Below are positions 25,459 to 35,000 of a DNA stretch of 64,000 bases, one piece after another (position 1 is the first letter of the stretch; every line of letters begins with the position of its first letter). Source of the DNA: Lysobacter arseniciresistens ZS79 (GTDB lineage: Bacteria > Pseudomonadota > Gammaproteobacteria > Xanthomonadales > Xanthomonadaceae). The translations under genes were made by a program, and so were the position numbers. The notes below the pieces were generated by a model. That model did no database searches. It was not told the DNA's origin and saw only the letters and a program-made list of their open reading frames with translations. The DNA lies in assembly GCF_000768335.1 (NCBI RefSeq), contig NZ_AVPT01000013.1, forward strand, positions 1 through 64,000, in the 5' to 3' direction.

Positions 25459-26787
25459 CTAACCGTCCTGCCTCGGCAGGACGAGCTCCGCGACCGTCCC
25501 ACCTCCGTCGCCGGGACGCAAGACCACGTACCCGCCATGACGCTCGGCGATTGCCTCGACGATCGTCAACCCCAACCCGCTGCCTCCTGCGCTGCCGGTC
25601 GCGCGTCCTCGCCAGAACCGTTGCGTCGCCTGCCGGTACTCGTCAGGTTCGAGACCAGCGCCACGATCGGTCAGACGGAACCGTACCGTGGTGGCATCGG
25701 CATCAGCAACAAGGTCTACGGCACTTCCCGGAGGCGAATAGCGCAACGCGTTGTCGACGAGGTTGCGCAACGCCGCCACGGACAGCGCGGGGGGCACCGC
25801 CGGCACCGCCTGACTACCGCTTCCAGCCACGACAACGACCCGGCCATTGGCCGCCGGACTGCTGGCCGCCACCGCCTGCTCCACCACCTGCGCGGCGGTG
25901 ATCCACTGTCCGTCGTCGAACGGCAGCCGTCCTTCGACCCGCGCCAGCATCAGCAACTGGTCCAGCGTCGCACGCATACGCTGCACGCCTTCACCGGCAT
26001 CGGCCAGCGCACGTCGTGAGTCCTCGCCACCAGTCAGCCGCGCAACCTGCAGGTGAGTGTCGATCGCAGTCAAGGGTGTGCGCAGTTCGTGCGCAGCATG
26101 GTTGGTGAAGCTGCGCTCTCGTGACACCGCGTCGGAAACGCGCTGCAGCAGGTGGTTGAGGGATTCGACCAATGGCCGGAGTTCGCCCGGCATTGGTTGC
26201 GCGTCGAGGGGCTCGTCGGCATCGGGCTGGCGTTGCGCAAGCGTGCGACGCAGCCGATCGAGCGGCGCGAGCGCACGGCCCGCGCCCAGCCACAACGCAA
26301 GCAAGCCACCCACCGCGGCAATCAGGAACGGCAGCCCGGCCGCCAGCGCGATCTGGCGGCTCAGTTCGGCACGCTCACCGAGACTGTCGGCAGTGGTAAT
26401 GCTGTAACCGTTCGCCTCCAGCGTGTAGGTACGCCACGCCGTACCCTCGATCTCACGCGTGCGATAGCCCGGCGCGTCGGTCGCCATCAGTGCGCTGGAT
26501 GCGCCCTGGGTGGTGGCGATCACCTCCCCACGCAGCGAGCGTATCTGGCACGCCATCCCGCGACTGCCGGCAACGGTCACCGCATCAGCCGCCGCTACCG
26601 GCGAGGCGCCCACCAACGCGCCCTGCGCCAGCAGTCCGGACACCATGCGTGCCGACATCGCCAGCCGGTCGTCGAGGGTATGCTGCAGGTTGCGATCGAG
26701 GTCACGCAGCATCCACGCCGCCGCCACGCTCCACAGCACCGCCAAGGCGATGCCGATTGTCAGCACCAGGCGGAGTCGCAGGCTCAT
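25459..26787 (-). CDS. sensor histidine kinase, DsbS-like
   Basis: A 442-residue membrane kinase. Helix 1 spans about residues 7-28 and helix 2 about 155-178, enclosing a periplasmic sensor. HAMP-like linker, H-box NHAAHELRTPLTAI, N-box LRNLVDNALRYSPPG and G-box GSGLGLTIVEAIAERHGG follow. The sensor has one cysteine, C80 (GSRGMACQI). In Pseudomonas aeruginosa, DsbS sits beside dsbR and dsbDEG and is reported to sense copper through a periplasmic cysteine; the gene context here is the same. It overlaps the regulator gene by four bases. Confidence 0.8.
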   Translation of the reverse strand: MSLRLRLVLTIGIALAVLWSVAAAWMLRDLDRNLQHTLDDRLAMSARMVSGLLAQGALVGASPVAAADAVTVAGSRGMACQIRSLRGEVIATTQGASSALMATDAPGYRTREIEGTAWRTYTLEANGYSITTADSLGERAELSRQIALAAGLPFLIAAVGGLLALWLGAGRALAPLDRLRRTLAQRQPDADEPLDAQPMPGELRPLVESLNHLLQRVSDAVSRERSFTNHAAHELRTPLTAIDTHLQVARLTGGEDSRRALADAGEGVQRMRATLDQLLMLARVEGRLPFDDGQWITAAQVVEQAVAASSPAANGRVVVVAGSGSQAVPAVPPALSVAALRNLVDNALRYSPPGSAVDLVADADATTVRFRLTDRGAGLEPDEYRQATQRFWRGRATGSAGGSGLGLTIVEAIAERHGGYVVLRPGDGGGTVAELVLPRQDG

Positions 26788-27449
26788 GGCTCGGCCCGGC
26801 CGAACCGATATCCGAGTCCGCGCACGGTTTGGATGACATCGGCACCGAGTTTCCGGCGCAGGTGATGGATGTGCACGTTGATCGCGTTGCTGCCGACCTC
26901 CTGTTCGAAACCGTACAGGCTGTCCTTGAGTTGTTCGCCTGACAGGCAACGCCCGCCCGCCTGCATCAGGCTGGCGAGCAGTGCGGTCTCGCGACGCGAC
27001 AGATCGACGGGTTCGCCGTCGAGCCACGCTTGGCCACTGGCGGGATCCAGCGCCAGTGAACCGGCTTCGATCAGGTTCACGCTGCGGCCAGCGGCACGCC
27101 TCGACAAGGCGTGCAGCCGTGCCACTAGCTCGCCGAGATCGAACGGTTTGACCAGATAGTCATCGGCGCCGCCTTGCAGGCCTGCGATGCGATCTTCCAC
27201 CGCATCGCGCGCGGTCAGCAGCAATACCGGCAATTCATCACCGCGCTGGCGCATGCGCGAGAGCAACTGCATGCCGTCCTCGTCGGGCAGCCCAAGGTCC
27301 AGCACCATCGCATCGCAATGGGTCGTTTGTCGCGCAAGTTCGGCGTGCGCGACGCTCTCCACGCGATCGGCTGTCATGCCAAAAGCCCGAAGACCGGAGA
27401 CTATGCCCCGGGCGATCAATTCGTCGTCCTCAACGACCAGGATCCTCAT
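26784..27449 (-). CDS. OmpR-family response regulator, DsbR-like
   Basis: A 221-residue regulator starting at the ATG at 27449. The receiver domain has EDDELIARG, the phosphorylated Asp in MVLDLGLPDEDG and K in YLVKPFD. The C-terminal winged helix ends in VIQTVRGLGYRFG. It is the first gene of a two-component operon and lies divergent from dsbD, with 155 bases between; three direct repeats in that gap are candidate binding sites. The pairing with dsbD-dsbE-dsbG supports a DsbR role in periplasmic thiol or copper stress. Confidence 0.85.
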   Translation of the reverse strand: MRILVVEDDELIARGIVSGLRAFGMTADRVESVAHAELARQTTHCDAMVLDLGLPDEDGMQLLSRMRQRGDELPVLLLTARDAVEDRIAGLQGGADDYLVKPFDLGELVARLHALSRRAAGRSVNLIEAGSLALDPASGQAWLDGEPVDLSRRETALLASLMQAGGRCLSGEQLKDSLYGFEQEVGSNAINVHIHHLRRKLGADVIQTVRGLGYRFGRAEP

Positions 27450-27545
27450 TGATGCCAACCCCGGGAAACCAGATGCGCGCTGCACCCTAGCGCAGGGTAC
27501 CCGGCGCCGCCACCGCCGGGTCATTGTTCAGCCTGGAGGGGGCCT

Positions 27546-27580
27546 TTAATCGTGACTTAATCGCGCACCTTCATCGTGAC
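27546..27580 (+). promoter_or_regulatory. three direct repeats, candidate response-regulator binding site
   Basis: TTAATCGTGAC begins at 27546, TTAATCGCGCAC at 27557 and TTCATCGTGAC at 27570, spaced 11 and 13 bases. OmpR-type regulators bind tandem direct repeats near one helical turn apart. They lie 25 bases before dsbD and about 100 bases before the regulator gene. Confidence 0.5.
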
Positions 27581-27604
27581 CGGCCTGGGTCTCCGGAGTA
27601 CTGA

Positions 27605-29554
27605 ATGATGCGGTTGCTGCGCCGGTTGTTGCTAAGCCTGTTGATGTTGCCGATGTTGGCCGTTCCCGTGGCCGCAATGGCGCAAGACTGGCTCGCGTCA
27701 CCGAACGGGCAGCAGCCCGAGTTCCTCGAGGCCAGCGAGGTGTTCAGGGTCGAGGCAACGGCCGTGAAGGATGGCGCGACCCGGCTGAGAGGCACGATCG
27801 CGCCCGGCTATTACCTCTATCGACACCGCCTGAGCGTTGTTGTCGACGGCGGCAAGGCGTTGCCGCTGCAGTTGTCGAACGGCAAGGCGAAAACCGACGA
27901 GTTCTTCGGCCGCACCGAGGTCTATTACGACACCGTCGAAATCGTAGTCAATGGTGGCAACGCGCGCTCGGCGACGCTGCATTGGCAGGGCTGCGCAGAT
28001 GCCGGCATCTGCTATCCGCCGCAGGCCATGCGGGTCGATCTGCCATCGGTCGAGACGTCACCGGCAACCAAGGCCGCTGTGGACACCGCAGCGACGGCGC
28101 CCTCGGAAAAGACGACAAGCGACAGTGCCCCGCAGCCGCCCACCACCCCCTCTGCGACCTCCGTCGCACAAAACTCGGCAGACGTCGGCACATCATCCGT
28201 CACGGGCTCGATCAGGGAGGCCGCCCCCGCGCCTTCCGTTGCCGGCGAGGACCAGCGCTTCGCCAGCCGCCTCGCCGATGCCAGCCTGTTCGCGTCGGTC
28301 GCGGTGTTCTTCGGCATGGGGCTGCTGCTCGCGTTCACGCCGTGCACGCTGCCGATGATCCCGATCGTTTCCAGCCTGGTCGTTGGTGGACAGCCGACCA
28401 CGCGGCGTGCGCTCGCCTTGTCGGTGGCCTACGTTCTGCCGATGGCGTTGACCTACGCCGCGCTCGGCGTGGCCGCCGGGATCGCCGGTGCCAACCTGCA
28501 GGCGGCGTTGCAGAACCCGTGGCTGTTGGGCGCCTTCGCGGCGGTGTTCGTGGTGCTTGCGCTGTCGATGTTCGGTGCGTTCGAGCTGCAGTTGCCGGCG
28601 TGGCTCGGCAACCGCCTGGATCGCGCCGGTCGCCAGCAGCGCGGCGGCACGCTCGCTGGCGCCGCCGCGCTCGGGTTCTTGTCCGCGCTGCTGGTGGGAC
28701 CGTGCATGACTGCGCCACTTGCCGGCGCGCTGCTCTACATCAGCCAGTCCGGCAGCGCACTGACCGGCGGCCTGGCGCTGTTCGCGCTTGGGCTGGGCAT
28801 GGGATTGCCCCTGCTCGCGATTGCGGTGTTCGGCGCACGCATCCTGCCGCGCCCCGGCGCGTGGATGGATCGCGTCAAGGCGGTCTTCGGCTACGTCCTG
28901 CTGGCGTTGGCGATATCGATGCTGGCGCGGGTGCTGGCACCGGCGACGGCGCTGGTGCTATGGGGCGCCTGGCTGCTCGGCGTGGCGGCGGGTTTCCTGG
29001 CCCTCGTCGCACCGCCCGGCAGCGGCCCGCTGCGCCTGTGGCTGCCGCGCTATTTTGCAGCCGCGTCGGCGGTCTGGGCACTGGCACTCATGATCGGCGG
29101 TGCCAGCGGCTCCGGCGACCCGTGGCGCCCCCTGGAACGACTCGGTGCCGGCGGTGCGAGTGCGCAGACAGCCGCGCCGACGGTCGCCTTCGTCGAAGCC
29201 AAGACGGCCGACGACCTGTCACGTCGCATCGCCGAAGCCGGTGCGCGAGGCCAATGGACGCTGGTCGATTTCTACGCCGACTGGTGCGTTTCCTGCCATG
29301 TCATCGAACGGGAAGTGTTCGGTGATCCGCAGGTGGCATCGATGCTCGCCGGCATGCAGGTCGTGAGGCCCGATGTCACCGCCAACGATGCAGCCGATCG
29401 GGCATTGATGAGGGCCTGGCAGGTGGCCGGTCCGCCGACGTTGCTGCTCATCGGACCCGACGGCCAAGAACACCGCGCCGAGCGCACGGTGGGCGAGATC
29501 ACCCCCGAAGCATTCCTGGCCCGCCTGCAGCGCGTCCAGCAAGGAGCGCAATGA
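27605..29554 (+). CDS. dsbD: thiol:disulfide interchange protein DsbD (accessory copy)
   Basis: A 649-residue protein with all three DsbD parts. A signal peptide is followed by the periplasmic alpha domain with C130 and C136 (GCADAGICYPP), a long Ser/Thr/Ala linker, eight membrane helices with TPCTLPMIP and GPCMTAPLAGAL holding the membrane cysteines, and a thioredoxin-like gamma domain (YADWCVSCHVIE). It carries electrons from cytoplasmic thioredoxin to periplasmic partners, here the TlpA/DsbE and DsbG proteins encoded next. A second, larger DsbD is encoded in the core part at 55961-58477. It overlaps the next gene by four bases. Confidence 0.92.
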   Translation: MMRLLRRLLLSLLMLPMLAVPVAAMAQDWLASPNGQQPEFLEASEVFRVEATAVKDGATRLRGTIAPGYYLYRHRLSVVVDGGKALPLQLSNGKAKTDEFFGRTEVYYDTVEIVVNGGNARSATLHWQGCADAGICYPPQAMRVDLPSVETSPATKAAVDTAATAPSEKTTSDSAPQPPTTPSATSVAQNSADVGTSSVTGSIREAAPAPSVAGEDQRFASRLADASLFASVAVFFGMGLLLAFTPCTLPMIPIVSSLVVGGQPTTRRALALSVAYVLPMALTYAALGVAAGIAGANLQAALQNPWLLGAFAAVFVVLALSMFGAFELQLPAWLGNRLDRAGRQQRGGTLAGAAALGFLSALLVGPCMTAPLAGALLYISQSGSALTGGLALFALGLGMGLPLLAIAVFGARILPRPGAWMDRVKAVFGYVLLALAISMLARVLAPATALVLWGAWLLGVAAGFLALVAPPGSGPLRLWLPRYFAAASAVWALALMIGGASGSGDPWRPLERLGAGGASAQTAAPTVAFVEAKTADDLSRRIAEAGARGQWTLVDFYADWCVSCHVIEREVFGDPQVASMLAGMQVVRPDVTANDAADRALMRAWQVAGPPTLLLIGPDGQEHRAERTVGEITPEAFLARLQRVQQGAQ

Positions 29555-30405
29555 TGGTCAGTCTTGGCCCGTTTCCCATGTCCCTGGTGGTGCTGCTGGT
29601 CGCACTCGCGATTGCCGCACTGGTCGCCCGGCAGTTCGTTGTGCCCTTGCCCGGGCAACCCGCGATCAAGCCGCTTTCGACGTTCCTCGACATGCTGATG
29701 GTCGGCGTGCTCGCGGCGCGGCTAGCCTTCGTGCTCGCATGGTGGCCGCAGTACCTCGCGGATCCGTGGTCAATTGTCCGCATCGGCGACGGCGGCTTCT
29801 CGATCTGGGCGGGCGTGCTCGCGGGCCTCGCATTCGGCGCATGGCGAGCGCGAAACGCTCCCGCGCTGCGACGTCCGCTGCTGTTCGGTGCGATCGCAGG
29901 GCTGGCTTCCTGGGCCGTTCTCGGTGGCGCGCTGCTGTTGATGCAGCAGTCGGTGATGAAACTGCCGGCAACCGAACTGAGCACGCTCGACGGCGGCAGC
30001 ACGAAGCTTTCGGCGATGACCGGCGAGCCGATGGTCGTGAACCTGTGGGCGACGTGGTGCCCGCCGTGTCGCCGCGAAATGCCGGTCCTGGCCAAGGCGC
30101 AGGAAGAACGCGGCGACGTGACGTTCGTCTTCGTCAATCAGGGGGAATCCGAATCGGAGATCCGTGACTACCTGCGCGAGAGTCACCTGCAACTGAGCAA
30201 TGTGCTGCTCGATCCATTCTCTTCCGTAATGCAGGAGTCCGGCTCGCGCGGCCTGCCAACGACGCTGTTCTTCGATGCCGACGGCCGGCTTGTGGACACC
30301 CACATGGGCGAACTCTCGAATGCGAGCCTTGCCGTAAAGCTGCGGCGCTTCGGTGCTGCACCCTCATCGAGTCCCCCAACCCTTCCAACCAAGGAGGTGC
30401 CGTGA
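29551..30405 (+). CDS. TlpA/DsbE-like thioredoxin with Lgt-like membrane domain
   Basis: A 284-residue protein. Residues 1-135 hold about four membrane helices with LAARLAFVLAWW and GDGGFSIWAGVLAGL, resembling the N-terminal half of prolipoprotein diacylglyceryl transferase (Lgt). Residues 140-270 are a periplasmic thioredoxin domain with active site WATWCPPCRRE and cis-proline GLPTTLFF. Lgt's catalytic arginine and glutamate motifs do not appear, so the membrane part is probably an anchor or an electron-passing adaptor. The same fusion occurs in the Pseudomonas dsbDEG cluster. It is coupled by overlap to dsbD and dsbG. Confidence 0.8.
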   Translation: MMVSLGPFPMSLVVLLVALAIAALVARQFVVPLPGQPAIKPLSTFLDMLMVGVLAARLAFVLAWWPQYLADPWSIVRIGDGGFSIWAGVLAGLAFGAWRARNAPALRRPLLFGAIAGLASWAVLGGALLLMQQSVMKLPATELSTLDGGSTKLSAMTGEPMVVNLWATWCPPCRREMPVLAKAQEERGDVTFVFVNQGESESEIRDYLRESHLQLSNVLLDPFSSVMQESGSRGLPTTLFFDADGRLVDTHMGELSNASLAVKLRRFGAAPSSSPPTLPTKEVP

Positions 30406-31235
30406 TGGCACGAGTGAACCCCACTGCAATACTGCTTTCGTCTGCCCTGCTGCTCGCCACCGGTTGCAGTCAGGCCGCCGAGGAAAAGTCGGTTTCGACC
30501 GCACCGGCTGTCCCAACGAACGCCACCAGCAACCCGGCGGCTGAAAAGCCCGCGGTGATCGAAGCCATTGAAGCCCAGGGTTTCGAAGTGCTCGGCGAGT
30601 TCGACGCCCCATCGGGTCTTCGCGGCTTTGCAGGCGTCGCAGGCCATCAGCCCGTGGCGGTATACGCGACCAACGACGGCGAACATGCCGTCGTTGGCAC
30701 GCTGATCAATGCACAAGGCGAGGACATCGGCGCCGAGGCGCTGCAGCGACTTGTCGCCGGTCCGATGTCGGCCCGCACCTGGGCACAGCTGGAGGCGAGC
30801 GAGTGGATCGCTGACGGCAAGGCCGATGCGCCCCGCGTGATCTACACGTTCAGCGATCCGAACTGCCCGTTCTGCAACAAGTTCTGGAGTGCGGCGCGGC
30901 CGTGGGTGGATTCGGGCAAGGTGCAACTGCGGCACATCATGGTCGGTGTGATCCGTCCCGACAGCGCCAACAAGGTTGCCACGATCATGACCGCCAGCTC
31001 GCCGTCGGAGGCGCTCCGTCGCAATGAAACCAGCTACAGCTCAGGCGGCATCAAGCCGGCGGCCTCCGTGCCCGCCAATGTGCGCGCCACCCTCGATGCG
31101 AACGAAAGACTGATGGTCCAGCTAGGGTTCCAAGGCACGCCGGGCATCCTGTTCCGCGACGACAACGGCACGGTCCAGCGCCGAGCTGGCATGCCGGCAC
31201 CGGATGACCTGGCCACCGTGCTCGGACCGCGCTGA
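30402..31235 (+). CDS. dsbG: DsbG-like disulfide isomerase/reductase, lipoprotein
   Basis: A 277-residue periplasmic protein. Its signal peptide has lipobox ATGC (LLATGCSQ), so it may be lipid-anchored, unlike E. coli DsbG. The N-terminal dimerisation region (PAVIEAIEAQGFEVLGEFD) precedes a thioredoxin fold with CPFC in SDPNCPFCNKFW and cis-proline QGTPGILF. DsbG reduces sulfenic acids on single cysteines; DsbD keeps it reduced. It overlaps the gene before by four bases and the one after by one base. Confidence 0.88.
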   Translation: MMARVNPTAILLSSALLLATGCSQAAEEKSVSTAPAVPTNATSNPAAEKPAVIEAIEAQGFEVLGEFDAPSGLRGFAGVAGHQPVAVYATNDGEHAVVGTLINAQGEDIGAEALQRLVAGPMSARTWAQLEASEWIADGKADAPRVIYTFSDPNCPFCNKFWSAARPWVDSGKVQLRHIMVGVIRPDSANKVATIMTASSPSEALRRNETSYSSGGIKPAASVPANVRATLDANERLMVQLGFQGTPGILFRDDNGTVQRRAGMPAPDDLATVLGPR

Positions 31236-31783
31236 TGCGGGGCGCATCGTTGCTGTTGGGCCTGGCGCTGGCGGGCATGACCCACTTCGCGCAGGCGGCG
31301 ACGCCCGCGACGTCTCCCGCCCGCACCATCGCCATGCATGGCAAAGCGATCGTCCTGCCGGACGCCGCTCACCAACCGGACCCGAACATGCGCCAGCGGG
31401 CGGTGTTCAGCCTGACCGTGGCGCCGGCTTCACCCGCTGCGACGGATCCGGGCTTGGAGCGGGTCGCGCGCGCCGTCAACCTGCTCACGGCAAGCGGAGT
31501 GCCGAAGAAGCAGTTGGACTTCGTCGTGCTGCTCAGCGAAGGAGCAACGGATTCAGCGCTGACTGATCCCGCGTACCGCGCCCGCCACGGGGTCGCTAAC
31601 CCGAACCTTGGGCTGATCGCGCAACTGTCGGCGGCCGGAGTGCAAATGTTCGTGTGCGGCCAGGCCTTGCACGCCCGGCAGCTGGACAGCAACTCGCTGG
31701 CACCTGGCATCGCGGTATCGCTTTCGGCGTTGACCAGCATCATCACGCTGCAACAGCAAGGTTTTGCGCTGGTTCCGCTGTGA
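31235..31783 (+). CDS. DsrE-family-like secreted protein
   Basis: A 182-residue protein with a signal peptide cleaved near AQAA. The body has the sulfur-carrier-like DsrE pattern with one conserved cysteine in MFVCGQAL and a C-terminal LDSNSLAPG and ALTSIITLQQQGFALVPL. DsrE relatives carry persulfide on that cysteine. It is the last gene of the dsb operon (TGATG overlap with dsbG). A decayed copy of its 3' end is at 13271-13426, before the SoxB-like gene. Confidence 0.75.
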   Translation: MRGASLLLGLALAGMTHFAQAATPATSPARTIAMHGKAIVLPDAAHQPDPNMRQRAVFSLTVAPASPAATDPGLERVARAVNLLTASGVPKKQLDFVVLLSEGATDSALTDPAYRARHGVANPNLGLIAQLSAAGVQMFVCGQALHARQLDSNSLAPGIAVSLSALTSIITLQQQGFALVPL

Positions 31784-31998
31784 GCCAGCAGCAGACACCG
31801 CTGGCTGCATCGGCTGTGCCCGGCGATGGTCTCCGGCCACCGATCGCGGTGCCGTCCGCAATAGGAGTTCGTCGGCAGTCACTCAGGGGGGCGTCGCCGG
31901 CTAGTTGCTCCAGGGTCGGCTCCTGGACCGCTTCTCGGAATGCGATCGGAGCGATGATCACGAGACCAGTCGGCCCCGAGGGAGACTTGAAGCTATCG

Positions 31999-32022
31999 AT
32001 GTCCGCTTTGGGTCGAAAGCAG
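31999..32022. repeat. interspersed palindromic repeat copy
   Basis: ATGTCCGCTTTGGGTCGAAAGC is a copy of the repeat at 2416-2441 with the right arm decayed (AGCAGCCG). It lies in the gap 31784-32040 between the dsb operon and hsdR. Nothing else is recognised there. Confidence 0.5.
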
Positions 32023-32040
32023 CCGCTCAGACCTTGGCCG

Positions 32041-35000
32041 CTACGCCGCCCACGCATCCGCCAACAGCTCCGCCTGCACCAGCACCTTCTCGATAGCCTC
32101 CGGCTGCTTGTCCGGCGGATAGCGGTGCGTGGCCAGCAACACCTTGACCATCGCCACCATCTTCGCGCGCGAGTCCTTGCGGTTCTGCCAGTTGATGGTG
32201 GCCGACTTGCGCAGCTTGTCGGTTAGTTCCTGCGCCAGTGCGCGCAGCACGGGGTGGCCGAGTTCGCGCACGGCCGATTCGTTCTCCGCCAGCGCCTGGT
32301 AGAAGGCGAACTCCTCCTCGCTCATGCCGTCCGGCGGCCGGGCCTCGTTGATCTCGCGGGCTAGCCGGATCAGCTCTTCGATCACTTCGACTGTGGTCAG
32401 GCCGCGGTTTTGGTAGCGGTTGATCGCTTCCTCCAGCCGCGTGGCGAACTCCTTGCCCAGCAGCGCGTTCTTCTGCCCGCGTGAGCGGATCTGGTCGGCC
32501 AGCAGGCGCTCCAGCAGTTCGGCGGCCAGATTCTTGGTCGGCATCTCGCGGATTTGCGCAAGGAACCGTTCGTCCAGCAGGCTGATGTCGGGCTTGTCCA
32601 GGCCCAGGGTGCCGTAAAGGTCGTTGACGCCTTCCACCAGCACGCCGCGGGCCACGAGCTGGCGCAGTGCGGCCTCCTTCTCCAGCCGCGACAAGCCGCC
32701 GGCCGATCGGGTCAGCTTGATCAGGCTCACCCGCACCGCCTGGTAGAAGGCGATCTCCTCGCGCACAGCCATCGCCCCGGGACGGGTGCCGGCCAAGGCC
32801 TGGGCTTTGGTCAGCTTAGCCACCTGATCCAGGTAGGCGCGCACGCCGCGGTTGCGGCCCTTGTCGTCCGTTTCGGGGTCGAGCTTGAGGATGTGCTCCA
32901 TCGCCGGAGCCAGCAGCGCCAGGGCCCGCTTGGGATCCTCGAACCCGGCGTGGTCGAAGCCGGCGAAGAACTCCTTGCGAATCACGTCAAGGGTGTCGAG
33001 CAGGATGCCCAGCGCCGCGCCGGAGGTGTCCACCGGCTCGCGTTCGGCGCCGCTGTCGCGGGTGTACTGGCGGATGGCCTTCTTCAGCTCCTCGCCGATG
33101 CCGATGTAGTCCACCACCAGACCGCCGGGCTTGTCCTTCCAGATGCGGTTGGTGCGCGCGATCGCCTGCATCAGGCCGTGGCCCTGCATGGGCTTGTCCA
33201 CGTACAGCGTGTGCACGGGCGGGGCGTCGAAACCCGTCAGCCACATGTCGCGCACGATCACCAGTTCCAGCGGTGTCTCGTGCGACTTCAGCTCGTCGGG
33301 CGACTGCTTGAAGCGCTTCTCCAGCAGCTTGCGGTCGGCCTTGTCGGTGCGGTGCGGCTGGTAGTGCGGCGGGTCGGCGGAGGTGCCGGTCATCACCACC
33401 TTGATCCGGCCAGCGTTGATGTCGTCGGCGTGCCAGTCCGGGCGCAGCTTCACGATTTCGTCGTACAGCCGCACCGCGGCCTCGCGCGAGACCGCCACGA
33501 TCATCGCCTTGCCGGCCACTGATTCCTTGCGCGCCTCCCAGTGGGCCACCAGGTCTGCGGCCAGGGTGGCAAGCCGGCCGTCGGCCATGGCCAGTGCCTC
33601 CAGCCGGGTGTAGCGGCTGGCGGTGCGGTCTTGTTCGGACTCGTCCTCGTCGCCGGTGGCGTCGAGGAACTCGTCCAACAGCGCCTGCTTCTCGGCCTCG
33701 TTGAAGCGCAGCTCGATGATCCGCGATTCGTAGCTGACCGGCACCACCGCCTCGTCTTCCTGGGCGGCGATCATGTCGTAAACATCGACATAGGTGCCGA
33801 ACACCGCCTCGGTGTCGCGGTCGTTCAGGCTCACCGGGGTGCCGGTCATGCCCAGGTAGATGGCATTGGGCAGGGTGTCGCGCATGTACTTGGCCAGGCC
33901 GTACTTCGTCTTGCCGGTCCTGGTGTCCATGTCGGCGCGGAAGCCGTACTGGGTACGGTGCGCTTCGTCGGCGATCACCACCACGTTGTCGCGCTCGCAC
34001 AGTACCGGCACCGAGGTCTGACCCGGCTCGGGCGCGAACTTGTTGATGGTGGTGAAGAACACGCCGCCGGCCTGCACCTCCGACAGGTGCCGGCGCAGGT
34101 CCTCGCGGCTGTCGGCCTGCACGGGCGTGGCGCGCAGCGACCATGCGCTGTCGGAGAAGGTTTCGTAAAGCTGGCCGTCCAGGTCGTTGCGGTCGGTGAC
34201 CATCACCACCGTGGGGTTGCGGAACTCCGGCCGGTCGCGCAGCGCCATCACGTAGAATAGCGCGAGCAGCGACTTGCCCGAGCCCTGGGTGAACCAGATC
34301 ACGCCGCCCTTGCCGTCCTTGCGTTGGGTGAGCGCTTCCACCGCACGCGCGACGGCCTTTTTCACGCCGTGGTACTGGTGCCACTGGGCGATGATCTTGA
34401 AGCTGGCGCCGCCGTCAGCCCCTGCGTAGGCGACAAAGCCGCGGAAGAAGTCCAGTAGCGTCCCCGGGTTGAGCAGGCCGCGCATCAGCACTTCCAACTC
34501 CAGCTGCCCGTCGCGGACCTTTTTCCCGCCCAGCAGCCGCCAGCGCGAGTAGCGCGACAGCTCGGCGCTGAGCGAGCCGTAGCGCGCCACCGTGCCGTCG
34601 GAGATCACGTTGAGCAGGTTGAACCAGAACAACTGCGGGATCTCGGCCTTGTAGTTCTGGATCTGGTTCCAGGCGCTCTCGTGATCGGCGTTGAGGTCGG
34701 CTGGGTTCTTCAGCTCGATCACCACCAGCGGCAGTCCGTTGACGAACAGCACGATGTCCGGCCGTCGCAGCTTCGCGCCCTGCACGGTGAACTGGCGCAC
34801 GGCAAGAAGGTCGTTGTGGCCATCGGAGTCGATCACCGGGACGCGCAGCACCTCGCGCCGGCCGTCGGCGGAGGTGCGCTCCAGCGGCACGCCGTTGCGC
34901 AGCCAGTCGTAGAGCTCGCGGTTGCCGTCGACCAGGGACTGGTGGCCGTAGCCGGCGACCTTGGCGATTACGGCGTCTACGTCGGAGGCTGGGAGTTTGG

